From: Gilvimarinus sp. 2_MG-2023
Lineage (GTDB): Bacteria; Pseudomonadota; Gammaproteobacteria; Pseudomonadales; Cellvibrionaceae
Length of the DNA stretch: 55,330 bases
NCBI RefSeq assembly: GCF_030547685.1
Contig: NZ_JAUOQM010000025.1
Coordinates: 1-55,330 of the forward strand
Direction: 5' to 3'
Each line of letters opens with the position of its first letter. Positions within the stretch are counted from its first letter, which is position 1. Below are positions 7,588 through 18,180 of this stretch, in pieces. The notes under the pieces are model-generated. The model was not told the origin of the DNA and did not search any database. It saw only the letters and a list, made by a program, of their open reading frames with translations. The position numbers and the translations under genes are program-made.

Positions 7588-10500
7588 TTAGCGCTCTAAT
7601 GTGTAAATTAGATCCGCACTTTGAACCACCCCAGACTCTGCCTCAATTTGAAAATTATCGGATATAAAATAGGTCAGCCCTAAAGTCGAGACACTATCAA
7701 ATAATCCGATGGCGTAATGAATGTAGATGTCTTTCGTCAAATACTTCCCCAGCCACAACTGACTGTTATCAACACTGTCTTCGGATTTGATGGTCAACTC
7801 ATCCAGCCCAAATTTATTGGCAATGTCATCTGCCAAGAATTGGCCCTGCTTGACCCCCAATTTCGCTACTGCATTAATCAACATGCCTGCTTCACCCGAT
7901 GAGGCAGAATTCAGTTTTTTGCCCGTGAACAACATCGACAACGCATTGCTTTCGGTTTGCTGAGGGCTGGAATAGATTTCAGTCGCTGGCTTTTGCAATG
8001 TGCCACCGATGACGATACCGACCTCTACATCCTCAACTTTGCGTGTAGCCGTGACGTTTAGCCCAGGGTTGTCCAGCGGACCTTGAAATGAGACCGTGCC
8101 TCGCTCAATAGCAAGCTGTTGACCATAAGCTTCGTATTTCCCATCGAGCACAACAATATCGCCTGTGGCGTAGAGTGCTCTTGTCGGCGTTTTATTTAAG
8201 GTTAACTTCCCTCCCAGCCCCGCTTTAAAACCGCTAGCCTCCACCTCAATTTCATCCCCAAGTGCAACTTGCAGGTTCATGTTAATAGGTAGACTCGAGC
8301 CTGTTGACGCCTCATCATCCAACACCACAACATCATTCGATACTTTAACCGCCCCCGTAGGCAGTGTCTTAATCACCGCTTTTGCTTTAGGAATAGTGGC
8401 AGAACCTTTGATGTTCACCGACTGCTCAGACGCGACAAGGGTGATGTCAGGGCTGACCCATAAATTTAATTCAGGCAACTGAACGACTTTGGCACGCTCG
8501 CCATTTAACTCGCCATCAATTTTCCAGTCACTGCCCAATGGATTTTCCACTTGAGCATGCAACTTCAAAGCCCCCTCACTAGGGCTGGCACTGGCATCGA
8601 GCATTAAACTATTTTGATCGCCGCGCAGACTGGCATTAACGGCTGATAACTGAATACCCAAGGGCGGCAAATCCATCGAGGCTTCGTTAAGATCAACAGT
8701 GAGTGCCAGCTCTGGCTGAGACAAAAGCCCGGTAAGGCTGGCGTCAACCATAAGCTCACCGCGCAAATTTCTCACCCCAGGGGCGAACGCCATAAAGGGT
8801 CGCAAGTTATCAACATTGGCATCCAACTGGGCCTCGACTTTACCCGAGGCCAGCTCATAATTAGCCAGAGCTTTAACCTCGGCAAAACCCTCCACCGTGG
8901 TTATTGCCTTAGCCGCTATGGAGGTGTCGTCGCCTTGAATATCAGCTCGAATTTGACCCAACTTATAACGCTCGGCCTTACCTTCACTGGCAACGTGAAT
9001 TATTTCTGCCTCAAAAGAATCAACGTGGACACTCACTTGGTTCTCATCACCCAGCCAATCAACTTCACCAGCACCGTGCAGATACCCAGCTAGACTCATG
9101 TCTTTTTGTACCCAAGGGTCAAACAGCGATAGCGCCAAGCGCTCCAAATTGAAATGCGCTTTTATACCTGAGGCCGTCTGCCAGCTCCCTTCAAAGCAGG
9201 CGGCCAAAAGCTTGTTGTTGGCTTGAGTGTTAGCCGCATCACTGGCAGGTAGCATTTGCAAACATAAGGCTTCCAGTGATGCCTGGGTAGAAGAAAGCTC
9301 AATGGCGGCTGGTGCTGCTAGAGTGACATCTTCAACATAGGGAGAGCGCAAGCGCAAGGACTGCAAGTTACCAGCCCACTGAGATTGTTGCCACGCACCT
9401 TGCACACTGACCTGCAGCTGATTATCGAGATTGGTTTCCAGCTCTAGATCAAGTTGATGCTGACCGGCATCACCTTGCGCATTGAGTGATGCCGACTGTA
9501 ACTTTCGACCATTTAAGTTAATGCCAAGGGCGCGAGCTTGCAGCCTCAAAGACTGAGCACTTACATCATCTGAGCCCGACTGCAACTGTAAAGACTCAAC
9601 CGAATATCCCTGCCAACGAACATTTTCTGCATTGGCTTCACCGGTAAATGTTAGGCTGGGAAATGTTCCTGACAGCTGACCATTCGCTTGCAATTGACCG
9701 CCGAGGGCGGGGTCTATTTGAGCAAGCAATGGAGCGTTAATATTCCCCGTCAATTCAACAGTTTCCCCCCAAGCACCCTCAATATTCAATTGATTACCAC
9801 CCAGAGATGCCATTAGGTTTTGTATCTGCCACTGGCCAGAAGCAAACTCAACCTGCCCTGCCCCCGCGACCATTAATGAGCGAAGCCGTCCCTCCAAATT
9901 TTCGATGTTGGCCGACATCGATAAGGCTTGCTCAGTCTTATGCCCTTGCGACTGCAAGGCAAACTGAATATTGCCCGGCCAGTCACTGACGTATACGCCG
10001 GGGTTTATATTTTCACCTTGCACGTTTAGTTGCCAACGAACGCCTTGCTGCCAACCTAGCTCGCCGGTTGCCGACAGCGACGCCTGCCCCAAGGACAACT
10101 CAAATAATTGCGCAGTCATTCGCTCAAGGTTACCGTTAGCGCTTACCTGCAGCTGCAATGGGTCGAGTTCGGGCAAGCTTGCATTAACATCGGCGTTTAT
10201 TTGGTAGGCAGGCAGCCAGCCTTGCAGTTGAACCTCGCCCGCTATTAAGTCCGGTTGCTGCTCACCTAAGTCAATAATCGTTTGGGGTAGACGTTGTTCA
10301 GGCAAGCTCAACTGAGCTGCCAGCTCAGGATTAAATTCGATCTTATGTTGGCTCGCCGCCGTCATTAAATCGCCCGATAAATTGGCAACAAGCGGCATGC
10401 GGGTATTCACCGAATATTGTAAATTGCGCAGGTCACCACCGAGCGTTAGCTCTCCTTGCCAGATATTATTGTTCACAATCTCTGGCAGCTTTGAACGCCA

Positions 10501-11130
10501 AGACTCAACATCGGCGTCAAGCGATGGCAACTGCCACTCTAGGCTTGCATCCAAAGCATAGGGAAAGGCCAATTGAACACTCCCGTCCAACTGGATATGG
10601 CTCTTATCAATCTCGATACGCAATCGCCTGACGTCAAGCTCGCCGACGCCGTAACTTGCCTCAGCCGCGATATGATCAACCACAACAGCATCGGCCTCGG
10701 CACTTTGCACACTTAGCTCACGGACATTGAGTTGTTTTAAGATAACTTTAAACGGCAGGTCTGGTTCGGGCCATTGCGCACTAGGCTCAGACGACGACTC
10801 GGTTGCACTGAGTTTTATTGCCACACCATGGACATCGAGCTGATCGATATACAGTGCGCCCCAAAAAATTCTATTAGGATGCCAATCCAGCGTGAGCTTT
10901 TGCAGCGAAAGATCCAAGCCCGGCGTTTGATAACGAACATCGCTTAAGCGCACCCCTCGAATCAAAGCCCCACCTTGGTAGGTAAACTGTACACCGGTAA
11001 AGCTTTTCACCTGTGTTAACAACCAGTGTGTACCGAGCTCAGTCGCCAGCACAGAACCAATAATAAGCAGCGTCGACATTAAGAATAATGCAACACTCAG
11101 CAGGACACGCTTCAACCAACGTTTAATCAT
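7588..11130 (-). CDS. tamB: Translocation and assembly module subunit TamB
   Basis: A 1180-residue AsmA-like protein. It has an N-terminal membrane anchor (about residues 10-30) and then a very long run of beta-strands typical of the repeating-beta-groove proteins that bridge the inner and outer membranes. The C-terminal 300 residues carry the TamB (DUF490) domain, with phrases such as GKYEAYGQQLAIERGTVSFQ and a C-terminus related to outer-membrane strands (ADLIYTLER). TamB works with TamA in outer-membrane protein insertion and phospholipid movement. Its start overlaps the stop of tamA by 4 bp, as in most proteobacteria. Confidence 0.95.
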   Translation of the reverse strand: MIKRWLKRVLLSVALFLMSTLLIIGSVLATELGTHWLLTQVKSFTGVQFTYQGGALIRGVRLSDVRYQTPGLDLSLQKLTLDWHPNRIFWGALYIDQLDVHGVAIKLSATESSSEPSAQWPEPDLPFKVILKQLNVRELSVQSAEADAVVVDHIAAEASYGVGELDVRRLRIEIDKSHIQLDGSVQLAFPYALDASLEWQLPSLDADVESWRSKLPEIVNNNIWQGELTLGGDLRNLQYSVNTRMPLVANLSGDLMTAASQHKIEFNPELAAQLSLPEQRLPQTIIDLGEQQPDLIAGEVQLQGWLPAYQINADVNASLPELDPLQLQVSANGNLERMTAQLFELSLGQASLSATGELGWQQGVRWQLNVQGENINPGVYVSDWPGNIQFALQSQGHKTEQALSMSANIENLEGRLRSLMVAGAGQVEFASGQWQIQNLMASLGGNQLNIEGAWGETVELTGNINAPLLAQIDPALGGQLQANGQLSGTFPSLTFTGEANAENVRWQGYSVESLQLQSGSDDVSAQSLRLQARALGINLNGRKLQSASLNAQGDAGQHQLDLELETNLDNQLQVSVQGAWQQSQWAGNLQSLRLRSPYVEDVTLAAPAAIELSSTQASLEALCLQMLPASDAANTQANNKLLAACFEGSWQTASGIKAHFNLERLALSLFDPWVQKDMSLAGYLHGAGEVDWLGDENQVSVHVDSFEAEIIHVASEGKAERYKLGQIRADIQGDDTSIAAKAITTVEGFAEVKALANYELASGKVEAQLDANVDNLRPFMAFAPGVRNLRGELMVDASLTGLLSQPELALTVDLNEASMDLPPLGIQLSAVNASLRGDQNSLMLDASASPSEGALKLHAQVENPLGSDWKIDGELNGERAKVVQLPELNLWVSPDITLVASEQSVNIKGSATIPKAKAVIKTLPTGAVKVSNDVVVLDDEASTGSSLPINMNLQVALGDEIEVEASGFKAGLGGKLTLNKTPTRALYATGDIVVLDGKYEAYGQQLAIERGTVSFQGPLDNPGLNVTATRKVEDVEVGIVIGGTLQKPATEIYSSPQQTESNALSMLFTGKKLNSASSGEAGMLINAVAKLGVKQGQFLADDIANKFGLDELTIKSEDSVDNSQLWLGKYLTKDIYIHYAIGLFDSVSTLGLTYFISDNFQIEAESGVVQSADLIYTLER

Positions 11131-12854
11131 AAATCCGGCCCCACACTTAAGTGCAATCGCCAGCCTTTATGACCATCAAGTGCTTTGGCGATGTCCGCAC
11201 GCACTGGCCCAACAGGAGACAACCAACGCACCCCCATCCCCACACCGCGATAGGACTCGACATAGCTTCCATAAAAAGCACTGCCTTCATCCACAAATGC
11301 CGCCAAGACAACATCACCATAAACTTTGCGGTCGTACTCAATTGAGCCCGTCAGCAAGCGCGAACCACCGATGACGATATCATCGTCGTTGAGCGGCCCC
11401 ACATTTTTGTAGTCATAACCGCGAATACTGGCATCGCCACCAGCAAAGAAACGCTGCGATATAGGTAACTTCGAAAAATCATCAACCTCGGTTATGCCCC
11501 CATCAAGTCGGAATAACAACCGCCCCTCCCCCGCGGGCAATATAAATTTGAAGCGGCCAAATGCCTGTGCAAAGTTAGTGCTCGAACCCGTTGATTCACT
11601 GGCGCCTTTTAAGCGAACAAATACACTCCAGCCCCGCCGAGGGTACTTCACACTGTCAGTTGTTGTGGTGTAGGTGGTGCTAAACATAGGAATGATCAGC
11701 TCCGATGTCGTGATGGGGCCATCACCAAAATAGAATTCTTCTTCCTCTACGCTCAAGCCATAATGATTAAACCAATCGCTGTTATTCCAGCTAGAGTAAT
11801 TGACGCCACTGGCCAAACGATTACTCACACTCTGATTAATATCCTCTTGGCTAAAACCGGTGTACAAGCGTAATGTCTGATAAGCTGGGCGCCACATCGG
11901 GATAGAGTAATCCACCTGATAAGTGGTAATCACCTCCGATGCATTTACATTAAGGTTTAAATGGTGACCTGCGTCGTTTATGTATCGATTTTCATAACCT
12001 AAACGCACTCTTGCCCCAGTGTCGGACGAATAACCGGCACCAACTAAATAGTGGTGTTTAGCGCCGGATTGCAAATCAATATTGATAGGTACTTTACCGT
12101 CGGCCAGCTCATCCAACTGCGGCTCTACAGCCACCGAAGAAAAATACTGACTGGCTTGAAACTCACTTTTTAAATCCACCAAGTCGCCGGACCGATACGC
12201 CTGGCCGGACTCTAAATTCACATAGCGGTCGATTAACGAGCGGCTGAGAATGTCGTGCGAAATAGAAATATCACCAATACGGTAGCGCGGGCCGGTGTCC
12301 AGCACCAGACTGACCCGGGCACTGTTATCCTGCTGAGACACCAGCGCTTGCGCACTAACAAACGAGGCATCGAAAAAGCCCTGCACGCTGGCCTGTTGCA
12401 ACAAAGCACTTTTAAAACTTTCGTATTGGCCGTGATGGAAATAACCACCCTCCACCATAGGGTTGGATGCCAGCGCTCGCTGCATAGCAGCATTCGTTTT
12501 ACCTTCACCTTCAAGCTGAGCCGTCACACTGGCATAAGTAACGCGCGGCCCGGGTGTCACCTCTACCTGCATCACCCAACAATCATCGGTTTGCTCAATC
12601 TGCATTTGAGACGTGAGCTGGTAATAGCCTAAAGCTCGGCCGGCATCCCGTATTTCTGTATCGGCTTGATTTGCGTAAGAGGCTAAACGCCAAGAGGTCG
12701 CCTCGCAGTCCTGCCCACTGATACCAAGATAAGCGTGGATATTATCGCGCAGCGATCCTTCGGCACCGGTCAATTCGAGAGAGGGGGTGGCGGCCAGAGC
12801 GCAGAGCGGCATCAAAAAAGCGAAAATCAAACTGCGGGAAAACGCTGGCGACAT
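11127..12854 (-). CDS. tamA: Translocation and assembly module subunit TamA (BamA-family)
   Basis: A 575-residue outer-membrane protein of the Omp85 family. The signal peptide is about residues 1-21 (ends ALA). Three POTRA domains follow (about 25-265), then a 16-strand barrel. The barrel has the Omp85 motif in the segment with FFAGGDASIRGYDY (about 471-484) and ends in HLSVGPDL. It forms the TAM complex with the overlapping tamB. Start: ATG at 12854; no competing start with a better ribosome site was seen. Confidence 0.95.
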   Translation of the reverse strand: MSPAFSRSLIFAFLMPLCALAATPSLELTGAEGSLRDNIHAYLGISGQDCEATSWRLASYANQADTEIRDAGRALGYYQLTSQMQIEQTDDCWVMQVEVTPGPRVTYASVTAQLEGEGKTNAAMQRALASNPMVEGGYFHHGQYESFKSALLQQASVQGFFDASFVSAQALVSQQDNSARVSLVLDTGPRYRIGDISISHDILSRSLIDRYVNLESGQAYRSGDLVDLKSEFQASQYFSSVAVEPQLDELADGKVPINIDLQSGAKHHYLVGAGYSSDTGARVRLGYENRYINDAGHHLNLNVNASEVITTYQVDYSIPMWRPAYQTLRLYTGFSQEDINQSVSNRLASGVNYSSWNNSDWFNHYGLSVEEEEFYFGDGPITTSELIIPMFSTTYTTTTDSVKYPRRGWSVFVRLKGASESTGSSTNFAQAFGRFKFILPAGEGRLLFRLDGGITEVDDFSKLPISQRFFAGGDASIRGYDYKNVGPLNDDDIVIGGSRLLTGSIEYDRKVYGDVVLAAFVDEGSAFYGSYVESYRGVGMGVRWLSPVGPVRADIAKALDGHKGWRLHLSVGPDL

Positions 12855-13106
12855 ATAACTCCGAAACCCTGCTTATAAAAACGATAAATGGCGAGAGGCA
12901 CTTGCAAGAGTTGCGCATTGCAGGCGAAATCCACACACTCACGACTGCCCGGGAAAACACGACGATAACACCTCGCCCAGCCGATAATACGTTGCACAAC
13001 ACAGGTAGGATCAACGCCAAACAGGGTTGCATGATAACACCCGGCCTCTGTCCTCGCCCAGCGCCGTATGATTGTTGGATCAGACCGCCCACTCAGAGTT
13101 CAATGC

Positions 13107-14843
13107 TTAAATAACAAAGTCCTCCTCATCCAGCGCCGCTACCGCTTGGTGATGTGACAAATAAACATTGCCAGTTAAAGCCGTTAAAAAGTGACTGCGC
13201 TGCAATCGATCCATCACCGGCCCCTTAACCTCAGACAAATGCAGCTTAATGCCGCCGTCCGCCAGCCGCTGGTTTATCGCCTCCAGCGACTCCAGCGCGC
13301 TTAAGTCCACCGCATTCACAGCGTTGCACTGCAAGATAACGTGGCGAATCTGCTGGTTGTCCGCCACCTTGCGATAAATCTGCTCTTCCAAAAAGCGAGC
13401 GTTGGCAAAAAACAAACTCTCATCGACCCGAATGGACAACACATGCGGCTGAGTAATCACCTGATGGCGCTCGACATTGCGATAATGCTCGGTGCCCGGC
13501 ACCTGACCTACCACCGCCAAATGGGGACGCGAGGCTTTTATTAAGTAGACGCCTATGGAACTCAGCACACCGACACTTACCCCCCACTCCACGCCGGCCA
13601 ACAAAGTGATCACAATGGTCGAGGCGACCGCGAGAAAGTCGGCCCGCGAAAAACGCCAGGCACGGCCTAAAATCGACAAATCCACCAGTGATAAAACCGC
13701 CACCACAATGGTGGCCGCCAGCGTGGCTTTAGGTAAAAAGTACAACGCGGGGGTTAAAAACAGCACCGCCAACGCCATCCCTAGTGCGGTAAAAATACCC
13801 GCCGCCGGGGTTTGTGCGCCGGCGTCAAAATTGACCACGGAACGGGAAAAGCCACCGGTAACCGGAAAGCCCTGACTGAGGCCGGCGGAGATATTAGCCG
13901 CCCCCAACGCCATTAATTCCTGGTCGGGATCGATGCGCTGGCGCCGCTTGGCCGCCAGTGTTTGTGCGACAGAAACCGACTCAACAAAACCGATTACCGC
14001 AATCAAGATGGCGGGCACAGCTAACTGCTGCCACAGTGCCCAATCCAGTTGCGGCCAACTCAGAGCAGGTAAGCGCGCGGGCACCTCACCCACCAGAGCC
14101 ACCCCCTGGGAAGCCAAGTCAAACCATCGGGCACACACCACCCCGGCGACCACCGCAACCACTGGGCCGGTCTTGGCCAGTATGGCAGCACTGCGCGCGC
14201 TCAAACCCCACTTTTGCAGCAGTGGGGCGAGCGCTGCGCGCACCCAAAATAAAAACAATAAGGTTGCGCTTCCCAGCAACAACGTCGCCAAATTGATTTG
14301 ATTTCGGGCCAGCCATAGCCCCTCCAGCAACTCCGGTAAGGTGTCACCGGCGACACTTGCCCCAAGCAAATGCTTCACCTGGCTCAAAGCAATCAGTATT
14401 CCCGAGGCCGTTATAAAGCCGGCAATCACAGGGTGAGATAAAAAATTGGCTAAAAAGCCCAACTTAAGCAAGCCCAATAACAATAAGAAGCCACCGCTGG
14501 CCAGAGCCAAGACAGCGGCCGCGGCAAGCTTTTGCTCAAGGCTAGCCAAGCCCAAACCACCCACTGCGGCTGCCGTCATCAGTGACACGACCGCTACGGG
14601 GCCCACAGCCATGGTGCGACTGGTGCCCAACAAACCGTAGCAAAGCAGTGGCAATAACGAGGCGTACAACCCCACCTCCGGCGGCAAACCCGCTAGCAGC
14701 GCATAGGCTAACGACTGCGGGATCAACATAACGGTGACAATACTGGCCGCCAGCATGTCATCCATCAGCGTCGCTTTGGTGTAGGTGCGCGACCAATCCA
14801 GAATCGGCAAATAATGCCCAATGGTTTGCAACAAGCCCCCCAT
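13107..14843 (-). CDS. SulP/SLC26-family anion transporter with STAS domain
   Basis: A 578-residue inner-membrane transporter: hydrophobic core of about 12-14 helices (residues 25-425), with the SulP signature region near LIPQSLAYALLAGLPPEVGLYA (about 42-63), the GGFSRSVVNFDAGA segment (about 329-342), and a cytoplasmic STAS domain at about 455-560. SulP proteins move sulfate, bicarbonate or other anions. It is the last gene of a persulfide-oxidation operon, and its start overlaps the stop of the DUF442 gene. It therefore most likely exports or imports sulfur oxyanions (sulfite, sulfate or thiosulfate) made by the dioxygenase; substrate is inferred only. Confidence 0.9.
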   Translation of the reverse strand: MGGLLQTIGHYLPILDWSRTYTKATLMDDMLAASIVTVMLIPQSLAYALLAGLPPEVGLYASLLPLLCYGLLGTSRTMAVGPVAVVSLMTAAAVGGLGLASLEQKLAAAAVLALASGGFLLLLGLLKLGFLANFLSHPVIAGFITASGILIALSQVKHLLGASVAGDTLPELLEGLWLARNQINLATLLLGSATLLFLFWVRAALAPLLQKWGLSARSAAILAKTGPVVAVVAGVVCARWFDLASQGVALVGEVPARLPALSWPQLDWALWQQLAVPAILIAVIGFVESVSVAQTLAAKRRQRIDPDQELMALGAANISAGLSQGFPVTGGFSRSVVNFDAGAQTPAAGIFTALGMALAVLFLTPALYFLPKATLAATIVVAVLSLVDLSILGRAWRFSRADFLAVASTIVITLLAGVEWGVSVGVLSSIGVYLIKASRPHLAVVGQVPGTEHYRNVERHQVITQPHVLSIRVDESLFFANARFLEEQIYRKVADNQQIRHVILQCNAVNAVDLSALESLEAINQRLADGGIKLHLSEVKGPVMDRLQRSHFLTALTGNVYLSHHQAVAALDEEDFVI

Positions 14844-15322
14844 TACGATTGCCGGCCCGGTGTTTTAGAGGCAGACACTTCTGCCGCTTCACACCCTGTA
14901 ATGTCATCCCGATTAAACAAGGTCAGCACCTGGCTTAAGTCAAACCCTGCCCTCTGCCCCAGTTCTTCCAGCTCGCACTGATTAACACCTCGCAACAACT
15001 GGTCGATTGCCCATAAATGGCTACTGCGATTACCGGTGCGACAATAACCCAGCACCTTGCCCTTTGCACTGGCAATGATACGGCCAACACTAATAGCATC
15101 CTCGGCTTTAAATTGTCCGGGGGTTACGGGTACATAGTGCACAGTCAGGCCACAATCCGCTGCACTCGCCGCTATTTGTTCCGCACTTGGCTGCTCGTCA
15201 GACTCACCGTCCGGCCGATTGCAAATAACATCGCTGAAGCCCTGCCCAACCAAAGCGGCTAGGGTATTGCTGTCAATTTGACCACTGACAGCGAAGTCCG
15301 AACTCAGAAATTGATAGCTCAT
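14843..15322 (-). CDS. DUF442 / TIGR01244-type sulfurtransferase-phosphatase (BLH-associated)
   Basis: A 159-residue cytoplasmic protein of the DUF442 family (beta-lactamase-hydrolase-like phosphatase, named TIGR01244 sulfur transferase). The active-site loop CRTGNRSS (about residues 94-101) is the CX5R type of dual-specificity phosphatase-like folds. The N-terminal half has GFSDVICNRPDGESDEQP, characteristic of the family. In many bacteria this domain is fused or adjacent to persulfide dioxygenase, as here. It lies between the dioxygenase and the SulP gene in one operon. A role in handling sulfane sulfur is likely but not shown by the sequence. Confidence 0.9.
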   Translation of the reverse strand: MSYQFLSSDFAVSGQIDSNTLAALVGQGFSDVICNRPDGESDEQPSAEQIAASAADCGLTVHYVPVTPGQFKAEDAISVGRIIASAKGKVLGYCRTGNRSSHLWAIDQLLRGVNQCELEELGQRAGFDLSQVLTLFNRDDITGCEAAEVSASKTPGRQS

Positions 15323-15353
15323 ATGATGACGCCTTTTATGATTATCGATCGAT

Positions 15354-16256
15354 TTACGACAGCGTGTTAAGTGGCACTTTTAAAAACACCTGGCCGCTGT
15401 CTTCCGCCGGTGGTAAGTGACCGGCCCGCATATTGACCTGCAAACTGGGCAAAATCAGTTTGGGCATACCCAAGGTTGCATCGCGCTCTTCACGCATGGC
15501 GACAAACTGGTGCTCACTAATACCCTCTTTAACATGGATATTGTACGCACGCTGCTCTCCCACTGTGGTCTCCCAAGCCACCGAGCGGCCGTTGGGCATA
15601 TAGTCGTGACACATAAACAGCCGCGTATCATCGGGCAATGACAGGACCCGAGCAATGGAGCGATAGAGTGTTTTGGCATCGCCACCGGGGAAATCGGCTC
15701 GCGCTGTGCCGCCGTCGGGCATAAATAACGTATCTCCGACAAAGGCGGCATCACCAATCACATGGGTCATGCACGCAGGAGTATGGCCAGGCGTATGCAT
15801 CGCGTAGGCAGTCATGCCGCCAATCGTGTAGGCATCGCCATCGGCAAACAGGCGATCGAACTGCGAGCCGTCGCGGGCGAATTCGGTGCCCTCGTTAAAG
15901 ATCTTGCCAAAGGTTTCCTGCACCACCGTGATTTGATTACCGATGCCAAGCTTGCCTCCCAGCTCGCCCTGAATATAAGGGGCCGCCGATAGGTGATCGG
16001 CGTGAACATGCGTTTCGATAATCCACTCCAATGTCCAACCGTTATCGCGAATATAATCGATAATCTTATCCGCGCCATCGAAATTGGTCCGGCCCGAGGC
16101 GTAGTCGATATCCATCACCGAGTCCACCACTGCGCAGTAATCCGAATCCGGATCTTTAACGATATAAGAAAATGTATTGGTGGGCTCATCAAAAAAGGCG
16201 ATCACCACCGGATGAACTTGCCTATTAGCCGCAAAGGGCAGGGTGACTTTTTCCAT
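15354..16256 (-). CDS. Persulfide dioxygenase-like metallo-beta-lactamase-fold protein
   Basis: A 300-residue MBL-fold protein with the metal motif THVHADH (His83, His85, Asp87, His88), then HTPGHTPACM and a GDTLFMPDGGTARADFPGG segment that marks the persulfide dioxygenase (ETHE1/Blh) branch. It should oxidise glutathione persulfide to sulfite and glutathione using one iron. I chose the ATG at 16256 because AGGAGG precedes it. A longer frame would begin at 16307, inside the sigma-54 promoter, and so cannot be right. It is the first gene of the operon with DUF442 and SulP. Confidence 0.92.
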   Translation of the reverse strand: MEKVTLPFAANRQVHPVVIAFFDEPTNTFSYIVKDPDSDYCAVVDSVMDIDYASGRTNFDGADKIIDYIRDNGWTLEWIIETHVHADHLSAAPYIQGELGGKLGIGNQITVVQETFGKIFNEGTEFARDGSQFDRLFADGDAYTIGGMTAYAMHTPGHTPACMTHVIGDAAFVGDTLFMPDGGTARADFPGGDAKTLYRSIARVLSLPDDTRLFMCHDYMPNGRSVAWETTVGEQRAYNIHVKEGISEHQFVAMREERDATLGMPKLILPSLQVNMRAGHLPPAEDSGQVFLKVPLNTLS

Positions 16257-16301
16257 GTTTGCCTCCTGTTGATTCTGTTTAGTGTCGTTACTACAACTAT
16301 A

Positions 16302-16319
16302 TTGCAACCCTCAGGCCAA
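16302..16319 (-). promoter_or_regulatory. Sigma-54 promoter of the persulfide dioxygenase operon
   Basis: On the minus strand: TTGGCCTGAGGGTTGCAA, with GG-N10-GC spacing and TTGCA at -12. The predicted start near 16290 gives a leader of about 35 nt before the ATG at 16256. It lies directly upstream of the divergent FisR-like activator gene. Confidence 0.8.
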
Positions 16320-16447
16320 GATTCAGGCTCGCAAATGAAACAGCAACTCTTTGATTTTTATAGACTTTAACTATTCTCGCTTTTAGCTGCAGGAAAAACC
16401 CACCGCCTTCTGCCATAATTGACATAAATTCAGTCAGGTTTGACACA

Positions 16448-17758
16448 ATGCAGATAATCGCTCGCGACACCACTCAGGATATAGCCCGTATGCTGGAGGG
16501 CTACGACTGCCCTGCTATTTTAATGAGCGGAGAGTATCGGGTACTGGCCGCCAATGATTTATACACCTCCACCTTCGGCGCGATAGACCCAGATCGTACA
16601 CCACACTGCTATCAAGTATCCCACGGCTATGATCGCCCCTGCGACCAGGCGGGCGAATCCTGCCCGCTGACTGCCTGCAAGGAATCTGGGCGCAAGGAGC
16701 GAGTGCTGCACATTCACAATACTCCGCGCGGGCGCGAACATGTCGATGTCCAGATGATTCCCATCAAGGGTGATAACGGCCAGCTCAAATACTTTATCGA
16801 GCTGTTAAAGCCGATCTCCACCGCCAGCGTCGACACCACCACAAGCAAAATGGTGGGTACGAGCGCCGCCTTTAACAATGTAGTGGACTTAATTAACCGT
16901 GTCGGCCCCAGCGATGCGTCCGTATTGCTACTGGGTGAGTCCGGCACGGGCAAGGAGCTGGCGGCGCGCGCCGTACACGACGCCAGCAACCGGCACGACA
17001 AACCCTTTGTCACTGTTGAGTGCTCCGGGCTGACCGACACCTTGTTTGAAAGTGAATTATTTGGCCACCTTAAAGGCGCCTTTACCGGTGCCAGCTATCG
17101 CAAGCAGGGGCTTGTAGAGGCGGCCCAAGGTGGCACCTTGTTTTTGGATGAGGTGGGCGATATTCCGCTGCACCTACAAGTGAAATTGCTGCGTCTGATA
17201 GAGTCCGGCACCTATCGCCCCATTGGCAGCGTGCAACCCCAGGCGGCTAATTTTCGTCTGGTGTGTGCCACCCACAAAAATTTAAAAACACTGGTGGCCG
17301 AAGGCCAGTTTCGCCAAGACCTGTACTTTCGCATCAATGTCTTTCCGATTTGCCTGCCGGCGCTGCGCGACAGGCGCGAGGACATTCCGCTGATTGCCCG
17401 CGCCCTGTTGCACAAACTGCACCCCCAGCTAACCCTTAACGCCAAGGCGGAGGCATGGCTGCAGGATCATCCCTTTGCCGGCAATATTCGCGAATTGCGC
17501 AACGTACTGGAAAGGGCCAGCTTGCTGGAAACCGACCGCACCATCAGCATCGCAACGCTGGAGCGATCGGTCGCGGCCGACCGCGCCTGCGAGCGCCACC
17601 ACCAGCAGTCTGATCCAACTGCGCAGCAAGGCTTTAAATCCCTGCAGGCGCGGCACTTAGAACAATTACTGCAAGAACACGGCGGCGACAAAAAAGCCGC
17701 CGCCCAAGCGGCGGGTATCAGCGTGCGCACACTCTACCGCAAACTTAAAGAGCGCTAG
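16448..17758 (+). CDS. fisR: FisR-like sigma-54-dependent sulfur-responsive activator
   Basis: A 436-residue enhancer-binding protein. Residues 1-120 are a PAS-like sensor with Cys54, Cys65, Cys72 and Cys77; the first three match, with an offset of one, the persulfide-sensing cysteines reported for FisR (Cys53, Cys64, Cys71). The AAA+ domain (about 130-355) has the Walker A GESGTGKE, the sigma-54 contact loop GAFTGA, and a [12 protein letters not shown] segment. The C-terminus is a Fis-type helix-turn-helix ([19 protein letters not shown]). It is divergent from the dioxygenase operon and convergent (4-bp overlap) with the YeeE pair; both have sigma-54 promoters, so it very likely activates both. 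Confidence 0.92.
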   Translation: MQIIARDTTQDIARMLEGYDCPAILMSGEYRVLAANDLYTSTFGAIDPDRTPHCYQVSHGYDRPCDQAGESCPLTACKESGRKERVLHIHNTPRGREHVDVQMIPIKGDNGQLKYFIELLKPISTASVDTTTSKMVGTSAAFNNVVDLINRVGPSDASVLLLGESGTGKELAARAVHDASNRHDKPFVTVECSGLTDTLFESELFGHLKGAFTGASYRKQGLVEAAQGGTLFLDEVGDIPLHLQVKLLRLIESGTYRPIGSVQPQAANFRLVCATHKNLKTLVAEGQFRQDLYFRINVFPICLPALRDRREDIPLIARALLHKLHPQLTLNAKAEAWLQDHPFAGNIRELRNVLERASLLETDRTISIATLERSVAADRACERHHQQSDPTAQQGFKSLQARHLEQLLQEHGGDKKAAAQAAGISVRTLYRKLKER

Positions 17759-18171
17759 CGCGCAAGTCTCTGCACTAGCGCCACTGAGGCCATTCCCACC
17801 AGCATGGCCGCCACAAACGCGAAGGTCTGGACGTCCAGATACACCAGTGCCGAAAGCGCAGGCCCGGGGCAATAGCCATAAATGCCCCAGCCCACACCAA
17901 ACAGAGCGGCCCCGGCCAACAGCTTGCCGTCAATCTGGCGATTACTCGGCAGCATAAAGCGGTCTTCACACACCGGGCTGCGACATTTGAGCACAAGGGG
18001 AAAACCCACCACAGTGGCGGCTACAGCGCCTCCCATCACAAACATTAAAGTCGGGTCCCAGGCGCCAAACAAATCCAAAAAGCCCAGCACTTTAGCCGTA
18101 TCGGTCATACCAGAGATAGCCAGCCCGGCACCAAACAGCGAACCACACAACAACGCCAATACATTTTTCAT
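17755..18171 (-). CDS. YeeE/YedE-family (DUF6691) half-transporter
   Basis: A 138-residue inner-membrane protein with four hydrophobic helices. Family features are [22 protein letters not shown] (about 12-33) and the cysteine motif [11 protein letters not shown] (about 96-106). These proteins pair with a second half to form YeeE/YedE-type transporters for sulfur compounds (thiosulfate in studied YeeE proteins). It follows the other half by 9 bp. The pair is sometimes called PmpA/PmpB. Confidence 0.88.
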   Translation of the reverse strand: MKNVLALLCGSLFGAGLAISGMTDTAKVLGFLDLFGAWDPTLMFVMGGAVAATVVGFPLVLKCRSPVCEDRFMLPSNRQIDGKLLAGAALFGVGWGIYGYCPGPALSALVYLDVQTFAFVAAMLVGMASVALVQRLAR

Positions 18172-18180
18172 AATCGCTCC

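Noticed and set aside
13555-14301. Several long plus-strand open frames inside the SulP gene
   Set aside because: They are antisense shadows of a GC-rich membrane protein gene, with no ribosome sites or family.
16257-16307. Longer start for the persulfide dioxygenase
   Set aside because: It would place the start codon inside the sigma-54 promoter; the ATG at 16256 has a good ribosome site.
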